The translations under genes were made by a program, and so were the position numbers. The notes under the pieces are model-generated. The model had not been told where the DNA came from. It was given only the letters and a program-made list of their open reading frames with translations, and did no database searches. From contig NZ_JALPNF010000003.1 in assembly GCF_023195535.1 (NCBI RefSeq), forward strand, positions 493,923 to 557,922: 64,000 nt of DNA. Direction: 5' to 3'. Source of the DNA: Sphingomonas faeni. Its GTDB lineage: Bacteria > Pseudomonadota > Alphaproteobacteria > Sphingomonadales > Sphingomonadaceae. Below, one piece after another: positions 58,201 to 64,000 of this stretch (positions are counted from its first letter, which is position 1; the number at the start of each line of letters is the position of its first letter).

Positions 58201-58772
58201 CTCGCGCCTACACCGCGCTGTCCGAGCTCAACATCCCCGACGACGGCAGCCGCGCCGGCGCGACGATGGCCGTGCTGGTCGAGGACGCCCGCTACCGCAC
58301 GTCGGCCCGCGGAAAGCGCTTCATGATGGCGCAATGCTCCGACGCCAGCGGTCAGTTCATGGCGACCTGCTTCGACGAACAGGTCTCGCGCGACCTCGAA
58401 GAGGCGGCCAAGGCCGGCGGCTGCGGCCTGATCACCGTCGAGCTCGATCGCAAACCCGGCGAGGACACCCCGCGCGTCAGCATCAAGCGCATCCAGCCGT
58501 TCGAAGGCCTCGCCAACCTCGCCCGCTTCCAAGTGGTCGTGACGATCTCCGACATGGCTGCGTTCGCCGGCCTCGCCTCGCTGCTCGCCGAACATCGCGG
58601 CGCCCGCGGCGAGGTGCGAGTCCGCGCGCCAATGCCCGAAGGCGAGGTCTGCATCCTGCTCGGCCGCGACTTCCTGCTCGACGGAGAGCTTGTCGAGCAC
58701 ATCGAGTCGTTGCACGGTGTCGCCAAGGTGGAGATGAAGACCTCGGAAACGAGGCTCGCTCTGGTCGGATAG
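55284..58772 (+). CDS. dnaE: DNA polymerase III alpha subunit DnaE
   Basis: Replicative polymerase, 1162 residues. Order: PHP domain (about 1-270), the polymerase palm with VGPGRGSGAGSVVAWSL and the catalytic PDFDIDFC, fingers (FGKLKARAVLKDTGRVLQM, HSSTHAAGVVI), thumb and beta-clamp region, then OB and C-terminal domains. In the PHP domain the usual first metal motif (LRVHSxYS) reads LRVFSCYTMLDG, so the His is missing and the PHP metal site is probably inactive. The ATG at 55284 matches the family start. Divergent from the HdeD gene. Confidence 0.96.
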   Translation: MHSGYVPLRVFSCYTMLDGAIDPKAIAKQARALGFPAAALTDRNGLYAAMAYSDAAKKDGVQPIIGVMLGVGRPDMPDSVATQFDWIALYAQNMTGYDNLCALVSMAHLDRPIEMPAHVDFAALERHTDGLIALTAGGEGGLARLFAEGQPDRARAYLDRLQSLFGDRLYIELSRRNDATEMAAENDLIDIAYERNLPLVATNPCCFTESAFGDAHDAMLCIAHSTYVETEDRIRSCPEAWMKPAPMMHEMFSDLPEAIANTLVVAQRCAVMAPYRKPILPSLAGDIEGEAKLLRDDAEAGLEARLARITELHGEGEDGWREVYRKRLAFEVDVIVQMGFPGYFLIVADFIKWAKDHDIPVGPGRGSGAGSVVAWSLTITDLDPIKLGLLFERFLNPERVSMPDFDIDFCETRRVEVIRYVQEKYGRDQVAQIITFGKLKARAVLKDTGRVLQMSYGQIDRLAKLVPNHPTDPWTLERALNGVGELAKEYANDNGVRKLLDLAMKLEGLPRHSSTHAAGVVIGDRPLAQLVPLYRDPRSDMPVTQFDMKYVEGAGLVKFDFLGLKTLSVLQKAVQLLAKRGIVVDLDALEWDDAGVYALLQKGDTVGVFQLESEGMRRTLSAVRPSNFGDIIALVSLYRPGPMDNIPSFGRRKNGTEAIDYPHPLLEPILSETYGIFVYQEQVMQAAQVLAGFSLGGADLLRRAMGKKVKAEMDAQRAGFVEGCLTVNGIKKAEANALFDLIDKFAGYGFNKSHAAAYALLAYQTAWLKAHHPHEFFAASMCYDLHQTDKLAIFTDDMRRLGITALPPCINASQAEFDVEEKDGELAVRYALGALKSVGEGAMEKLIVERVQNGPFAGLDDLAKRVDPRLLNKRQLETLAAAGAFDSFEPNRAGIHATAETILAIAARTHEQKTSGQGGLFGDAEPAGDAIKLPPSVRWTLSQRMDQEKEAFGFYFSAHPVDRHRHIANSHGARAYTALSELNIPDDGSRAGATMAVLVEDARYRTSARGKRFMMAQCSDASGQFMATCFDEQVSRDLEEAAKAGGCGLITVELDRKPGEDTPRVSIKRIQPFEGLANLARFQVVVTISDMAAFAGLASLLAEHRGARGEVRVRAPMPEGEVCILLGRDFLLDGELVEHIESLHGVAKVEMKTSETRLALVG

Positions 58773-58790
58773 CAGCTTGGGAGAGCGAGA

Positions 58791-60383
58791 ATGTTGGGTG
58801 GAATGCAGGATTTCGAGCTTCGTGTTCCCCGCCTGATCGACCACGCGGCACGCGAACACGGCGCAAGGGAACTCGTCAGCTACTGGGCCGATGGCCGCGA
58901 GACGCGCACCGACTGGGCCGGCATCTCCCGCGACGCCCGCAAACTCGCACAGGCGCTCGAAAAGCTCGGCGTAGCCCCCGGCGACCGGGTCGCGACGCTG
59001 GCGATGAACCACGCGCATCACCTCGTCGCCTGGTACGGCACGATCGGCATGGGCGGCGTGATCCACACGATCAACCCGCGGCTGTTCGACGAACAGCTCG
59101 TCTACATCGCCAACCACGCCGAAGACCGCGTGATGCTCTACGACAAGGCGTTCCAGCCGCTCGTCGATCGCCTCCGCGGCCAGTGGACCAGCATCCGCCA
59201 TTACATCTGCTTAGACGATCTCGGCCCTGACGGTTTCCAGGCGATACTCGACGCCGAGGACGGCGATTACGAGTGGGTCGAAGGCCCCGAGCGCGACCCG
59301 TGCATGCTCTGCTACACCAGCGGCACCACCGGCAATCCGAAGGGCGTCCTCTACACGCACCGCTCGACGATGATCCACGCAATGGCCGAAGTCGCGCCCT
59401 GGGTGTTCGATCTCTCGCCCAACGCGGTCGTGCTGCCGGTCGTGCCGATGTTCCACGCCGCCGCATGGGGCCTCCCGTTCGCCTGCGCGCTGTCGGGGGC
59501 GAAGGTCGTCTATTCCGCGGTCAACGATCCCGCCGTGCTATGCCGCCTGATGAACGACGAGAAGGTCACGCACTCCGCCGGTGTGCCGACCGTCTGGCTG
59601 GCAATGTTCGGCCACATGGACGCGACCGGCGACGCCCCGCGCCACCTCAAGCAGGTGACGATCGGCGGCTCGGCAGCCCCCCGCGCGATGATCGAGCGGA
59701 TCATGGGCATGGGCGCCACGGTCAAGCACCTTTGGGGCATGACCGAGACCTCGCCGATCGGCACCGCCGGCTTCGCCCCGCCACACTGGGACGACATGAC
59801 GCACGACGAAAAGCTCGACCTAGTCGGCAAGCAAGGTAGCGTCCCCTTCGGTATCGAACTTCGCATCATCGACGACGAAGGCGTGGTCCTGCCCCGCGAC
59901 GGCTCGATCGCCGGCCGGTTGCAGGTGAGAGGCCCCTGGGTCGTCCAACGCTATTTCGGCGCCGACGAGGATGCGGTCGACGCGGAAGGCTGGTTCGACA
60001 CTGGCGACGTCGCGATGCTCCACGCCGACGGCACGATGCAGATCACCGATCGCTCGAAGGACGTCATCAAGTCCGGCGGCGAATGGATCAGCTCAGTCGA
60101 CCTGGAGAACGCCGCGGTCGGTTGTCCGGGCGTCGCGGAGGCGGCGGCGATCGGCGTGCATCACCCGAAATGGGACGAGCGCCCGCTGCTGCTGGTCGTC
60201 CGCAAGCCCTGCAGCGACGTGAGTGAGGCCGCGATCCGCGAGCACCTCGCGAAGCACGTCGCCAAATGGTGGCTCCCCGACGCGATCGTCTTCGTCGAAG
60301 ACCTGCCCCACACCGCCACGGGCAAGCTGCTGAAGACGGCCCTGCGAGAACGTTTCAAAGATTTCGAACTAGCCGCCGCCTGA
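58791..60383 (+). CDS. Acyl-CoA ligase (AlkK/FadD-like)
   Basis: A 530-residue AMP-forming acyl-CoA synthetase. ATP-binding P-loop [26 protein letters not shown] (A5), [32 protein letters not shown] (A7/A8) and the catalytic Lys in [12 protein letters not shown]. The pattern matches medium- to long-chain fatty acid ligases of the AlkK type; chain-length preference cannot be read. Starts 18 bp after dnaE, with GGGAGAGCGAG upstream. Followed by a repeat-filled gap. Confidence 0.92.
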   Translation: MLGGMQDFELRVPRLIDHAAREHGARELVSYWADGRETRTDWAGISRDARKLAQALEKLGVAPGDRVATLAMNHAHHLVAWYGTIGMGGVIHTINPRLFDEQLVYIANHAEDRVMLYDKAFQPLVDRLRGQWTSIRHYICLDDLGPDGFQAILDAEDGDYEWVEGPERDPCMLCYTSGTTGNPKGVLYTHRSTMIHAMAEVAPWVFDLSPNAVVLPVVPMFHAAAWGLPFACALSGAKVVYSAVNDPAVLCRLMNDEKVTHSAGVPTVWLAMFGHMDATGDAPRHLKQVTIGGSAAPRAMIERIMGMGATVKHLWGMTETSPIGTAGFAPPHWDDMTHDEKLDLVGKQGSVPFGIELRIIDDEGVVLPRDGSIAGRLQVRGPWVVQRYFGADEDAVDAEGWFDTGDVAMLHADGTMQITDRSKDVIKSGGEWISSVDLENAAVGCPGVAEAAAIGVHHPKWDERPLLLVVRKPCSDVSEAAIREHLAKHVAKWWLPDAIVFVEDLPHTATGKLLKTALRERFKDFELAAA

Positions 60384-60400
60384 CGTCCCCATCGTCTTAC

Positions 60401-60510
60401 TTCCCCCCTCCCTGGAAGGGAGGGGCCGGGGGTGGGTCGGCCCGCCTGAGCCCGAACGTCCGAGCATGCGGAACCCGACCCACCCCCAACCCCTCCCTTC
60501 CAGGGGGGAA
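60401..60510. repeat. Inverted repeat, family 4 (second copy)
   Basis: Arms TTCCCCCCTCCCTGGAAGGG... and ...CCCTTCCAGGGGGGAA, spaced by about 35 bp. Related in design to 28929-29030. With the next element it fills the 335-bp acyl-CoA ligase-rutB gap, in which no gene is seen. Confidence 0.85.
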
Positions 60511-60573
60511 GCGCGCCACGCAACAACGGAGCGCATTTCCCATCGATTCGTGAAATGCCCAACGGCCCACGCC

Positions 60574-60635
60574 CCTTGTTCTCCCGCGAAGGCGGGAGCC
60601 CAGTCTGGATCCCCGCCTTCGCCGGGGAAACAAGG
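60574..60635. repeat. REP element, family 2, copy d
   Basis: Inverted repeat CCTTGTTCTCCCGCGAAGGC ... GCCTTCGCCGGGGAAACAAGG upstream of rutB. Confidence 0.85.
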
Positions 60636-60724
60636 TTTCTGCCGCGAAAGGGATCTGGACCCTTACCCAACACGCCAATTCATTTCGCACTTGCACAATT
60701 CCTACGATCCGGCAGCTTGTGCAC

Positions 60725-61453
<729 letters not shown>

Positions 61454-61466
61454 CCGGCATCCTTCT

Positions 61467-61543
61467 GTTCCCTCGCGAACGCGGGGGCCCAGGATCACGA
61501 ACGAGGATGCCTGCGACCCTGGACCCCCGCTTTCGCGGGGGAA
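61467..61543. repeat. REP element, family 2 type, copy e, inside the rut cluster
   Basis: Inverted repeat GTTCCCTCGCGAACGCGGGG ... CCCCGCTTTCGCGGGGGAAC between rutB and rutC. Confidence 0.85.
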
Positions 61544-61561
61544 CGGTGATGACCTGAAAGG

Positions 61562-61951
61562 ATGACAATGCCGTTCGAAGCCATCAACCCACCCCAGTTC
61601 CCCACCCCGATCGCGCCCTATTCCGCCGCCGCGAAAGCCGGCAACACGGTCTACGTCTCGGGCGTGCTGGCACTGGGCGAAGGCGGCATCGTCCTCCACC
61701 CCGGCGACGCCGCCGCGCAGACGCGGGCAGTACTCGACACCATCAAGACCACACTCGAAGCCGCCGGCGCAACGCTGGCCGATGTCGCCTTCAACCACAT
61801 CTTCCTGAAAGACCTCGCGGACTACGCCGCCTTCAACAGCGTGTACGCCGAGTATTTCCCCGGCCCCAAGCCCGCGCGCTACTGCATCAAGACCGAACTC
61901 GTGAAGCCCGAGTGCCTCGTCGAGATCGCCAGCATCGCCCACCTCGCCTGA
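61562..61951 (+). CDS. rutC: Aminoacrylate peracid reductase/deaminase RutC
   Basis: RidA/YjgF-family protein, 129 residues, acting on aminoacrylate in the Rut pathway. Family features: [94 protein letters not shown] with the active-site Arg-Tyr-Cys segment. Stop overlaps the rutD start (TGATG). Confidence 0.93.
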   Translation: MTMPFEAINPPQFPTPIAPYSAAAKAGNTVYVSGVLALGEGGIVLHPGDAAAQTRAVLDTIKTTLEAAGATLADVAFNHIFLKDLADYAAFNSVYAEYFPGPKPARYCIKTELVKPECLVEIASIAHLA

Positions 61952-62739
61952 TGGCAATCGCGGGCGGCATCCACTGGGAAGAGCACGGCCAGCCCGGAGG
62001 CCCCGCGATCCTGTTGTCGAGCGGCCTCGGCGGCTCCGGCAGCTACTGGCAGCCCAACCTCGCCGCCCTCGGAGCCAGCCACCGCGTCATCACCTACGAT
62101 CACCGCGGCACCGGCCGCTCCGAGCGCCAAGTCCCCGGCGACCTCACCGTCGACGCGATGGCCGCCGACGTCGTCGCGCTCATGGACGCGATCGGCCTCC
62201 AAAGCTGCACCTTCATAGGCCACGCACTCGGCGGCCATATCGGCCTCGCGCTCGCCTTGGCCGCGCCCGAACGCCTCGACCGCCTTGTCGTCATCAACGG
62301 CTGGGCCAAGCTCGACCCGCACACCGCGCGCTGCTTCGACACGCGGCTCGCGTTGCTGAGCGACAGCGGCCCCCGCACATATCTCCACGCGCAACCGCTG
62401 TTCCTCTACCCGCCGCAATGGATTTCCGACCACCACGACCGGCTCCAGGACGAGGAAGAGGACATGCTCGCGCATTTCCCCGGCGCGGAAATGATCCAGC
62501 GTCGCGTGGCCGCGGTCCGGCGGTTCAACATCGCCGGTCGACTCGACGAGATCCGCGTGCCGACGCTGCTGGTCGCCTCTGACGACGACATGCTGGTGCC
62601 GCCGTCCGCGTCCGAAAAGCTTGCCGCGGGCATCCCCGGCGCGCAGCTTGCCCGGATGGCGGCGGGGGCGCACGCCTGCAACGTGACGCGCGCGGAGCAT
62701 TTCAACATGTGGCTGCTCGACTGGCTCGACGGCGAATAG
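61951..62739 (+). CDS. rutD: Aminoacrylate hydrolase-like RutD
   Basis: Alpha/beta-hydrolase-fold protein of the Rut pathway, 262 residues. It matches RutD in [41 protein letters not shown], and [23 protein letters not shown]. The nucleophile elbow reads GHALGGHIG, with Ala where catalytic hydrolases have Ser; Escherichia coli RutD also has GHALG. His near the C-terminus ([14 protein letters not shown]) is retained. Overlaps rutC by one base. Confidence 0.93.
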   Translation: MAIAGGIHWEEHGQPGGPAILLSSGLGGSGSYWQPNLAALGASHRVITYDHRGTGRSERQVPGDLTVDAMAADVVALMDAIGLQSCTFIGHALGGHIGLALALAAPERLDRLVVINGWAKLDPHTARCFDTRLALLSDSGPRTYLHAQPLFLYPPQWISDHHDRLQDEEEDMLAHFPGAEMIQRRVAAVRRFNIAGRLDEIRVPTLLVASDDDMLVPPSASEKLAAGIPGAQLARMAAGAHACNVTRAEHFNMWLLDWLDGE

Positions 62740-62749
62740 GGGGCATAAA

Positions 62750-63820
62750 ATGCAGGTCGGCGTCTTCGTGCCCATCAACAACAATGGCTGGCTGATCAGC
62801 GAGAACGCGCCGCAGTACAAACCGAGCTTCGATCTCAACAAGGCGATCGCGCAGGCGGCGGAGAAGCACGGCCTCGACTTCCTGCTGTCGATGATCAAGC
62901 TGCGCGGGTTCGGCGGCAAGACCGAGTTCTGGGATTACGGGCTGGAAAGCTTCACGCTGATGGCCGGGCTCGCCGCCGTCACCGAGCGCATCAAGATCTA
63001 CGCGACCTGCGCGACGCTTCTCGTCCCGCCCGCCTACGCCGCGCGAATGTGCAACACGATCGATTCGATTAGCCACGGTCGGTTCGGGCTGAACCTCATC
63101 ACCGGCTGGCAGCCGCCCGAATACACGCAGATGGGGATGTGGCCCGGCGACGAGCATTTCCGCAATCGCTACACGATGCTCGACGAATACGCCCATATCC
63201 TCCGCGAGCTGTGGGAGGAGGGGACATCCGATTTCAAGGGCGACTATTACCAGATGACCGACTGCCGCGTCTGGCCCAAGCCGACCGGCGACATGAAGAT
63301 CATCTGCGCTGGATCGTCCGACGACGGCTTGGCGTTCTCGGCCAAATGGGCGGACTATGCCTTCTGCCTTGGCAAGGGCGTCAATACCCCGACCGCCTTT
63401 GCGTTCAACAACGAACGCCTAGCCGTTGCGACCGCGAAGACGGGCCGCGACGTGCAGATCTTCGTCCTGATCATGATCATCGCCGCCGAAACCGACGAAG
63501 AGGCGATGGCGAAATGGCAGCACTACAACGCCGGCGTCGACGTCGACGCGATCACCTGGCTGATGGACCAGGGCGCGAAGGACACGCACAACAAGGACAC
63601 CAACGTCCGCCAACTCGCCGCCCCCGAAGGTGCGGTGAACATCAATATGGGGACATTGGTAGGCTCGTACGAAAGCGTCGCGCGCATGCTCGACGAGATG
63701 GCCGCGGTCCCCAACACCGGCGGCGTGTTGCTGACCTTCGACGATTTTCTCGAGGGCGTGGAGGCATTCGGCACCCGCATCCAGCCACTGATGAAAAGCC
63801 GCGAGAACTTGGAGGTCTAG
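62750..63820 (+). CDS. rutA: Pyrimidine oxygenase RutA
   Basis: FMN-dependent, luciferase-like monooxygenase that opens the uracil ring. The 356-residue protein shows [89 protein letters not shown] and the [24 protein letters not shown] region typical of RutA. Last of the cluster, 10 bp after rutD, followed by a repeat and an IS element; rutE, rutF and rutG are not seen before the window ends. Confidence 0.95.
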   Translation: MQVGVFVPINNNGWLISENAPQYKPSFDLNKAIAQAAEKHGLDFLLSMIKLRGFGGKTEFWDYGLESFTLMAGLAAVTERIKIYATCATLLVPPAYAARMCNTIDSISHGRFGLNLITGWQPPEYTQMGMWPGDEHFRNRYTMLDEYAHILRELWEEGTSDFKGDYYQMTDCRVWPKPTGDMKIICAGSSDDGLAFSAKWADYAFCLGKGVNTPTAFAFNNERLAVATAKTGRDVQIFVLIMIIAAETDEEAMAKWQHYNAGVDVDAITWLMDQGAKDTHNKDTNVRQLAAPEGAVNINMGTLVGSYESVARMLDEMAAVPNTGGVLLTFDDFLEGVEAFGTRIQPLMKSRENLEV

Positions 63821-63848
63821 GCAGCGTCGAGGACCAGCAAAAAAGCCT

Positions 63849-63878
63849 GTTTCCCCGCAAACGCGGGGACCCATGACG
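63849..63878. repeat. REP element, family 2, copy f, broken by the IS
   Basis: Starts like the other family-2 copies (GTTTCCCCGCAAACGCGGGGACCCA) but its partner arm is replaced by the left end of an IS3-family element at about 63879, so the insertion split the repeat. Confidence 0.7.
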
Positions 63879-64000
63879 TGACCCCCGTTTTTTCCTCCAG
63901 TTGGAGCTAGAGTCCGACCCCGGAAAGGGACGGACAGATGAAGCGGAAGCAGTTTTCGGAAGAGCAGATCATCGGCATCCTGAAGGAGGCCGAGGCTGGT
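63879..64000 (+). mobile_element. Left end of an IS3-family insertion sequence (cut by window edge)
   Basis: Begins at the TGACCCCCGTTTTTTCCTCC terminal-repeat-like sequence, continues with GGAGCTAGAGTCCGA, a leader seen before orfA in IS3-family elements, and then the orfA start. The right end is outside the window. Confidence 0.75.
63938..64000 (+). CDS. IS3-family transposase OrfA, N-terminal fragment
   Basis: The first 21 residues read MKRKQFSEEQIIGILKEAEAG, the standard start of an IS3-family OrfA helix-turn-helix protein. GGGACGG lies 9-15 bases before the ATG. The rest is beyond the window, so intactness cannot be judged. Confidence 0.88.
   Translation, partial: MKRKQFSEEQIIGILKEAEAG

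Overview
The window looks like the chromosome of a sphingomonad (Alphaproteobacteria, Sphingomonadales). The evidence is high GC, a PhyR/NepR/EcfG general stress response locus of the Sphingomonas type that includes a PhyP-like regulator, a 420-residue serine palmitoyltransferase with the residues numbered in the Sphingomonas enzyme (H159, D231, H234, K265), and a dense set of short inverted repeats typical of these genomes.

Layout. 1-6.4 kb: end of TamB, then nagZ-scpA-scpB-tatA-tatB-tatC, with a META-domain lipoprotein gene inserted between nagZ and scpA. 6.4-11.1 kb: entericidin-like lipoprotein, then phyP and nepR on the minus strand, phyR and ecfG on the plus strand, a 45-residue membrane protein, and a second NepR-like ORF on the minus strand after ecfG. 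11.1-18 kb: glnE, bcp, an M23 peptidase, erpA, xthA, a beta-barrel protein. 18-28 kb: sphingolipid region with a ceramide synthase-like acyltransferase, a desaturase, lptG/lptF, a hybrid histidine kinase, and spt-acp-cerR. 28-34 kb: proB, obgE, a TetR/hydrolase pair, a GNAT enzyme, rpmA-rplU, hspQ and tRNA-Ser(CGA).

34.2-50.65 kb is a mobile island of about 16.4 kb integrated into the 3' end of tRNA-Ser. It is bounded by an 18-bp direct repeat and carries a P4-type integrase beside the right repeat. Most genes run on the minus strand and are coupled by 4-bp overlaps: an excisionase-like protein, a primase-helicase, DUF5681, a probable tail-assembly chaperone, an HK97 gp10-like protein and a full-length tape-measure protein. 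No capsid, portal, terminase large subunit or tail-tube gene is visible, so this is either a deleted prophage or a phage-satellite-like element. Two plus-strand genes (one exported, one membrane protein) look like cargo.

50.65-64 kb: a 40-residue basic ORF with its own terminator, lolC/E-lolD, a GNAT enzyme, glutathione peroxidase, an HdeD-family membrane protein preceded by a perfect GGAAC-N16-CGTT sequence, dnaE, an acyl-CoA ligase, a pyrimidine-degradation cluster in the order rutB-C-D-A, and the left end of an IS3-family element.

How it fits together. The stress locus in this window probably controls at least three promoters here (nepR, entericidin, HdeD), judging by GGAAC-N16-(C/G)(G/A)TT sequences. 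The sphingolipid genes and lptF/lptG lie side by side, consistent with synthesis and outer-membrane delivery of glycosphingolipids. At least five families of paired inverted repeats fill the spaces between and within operons.
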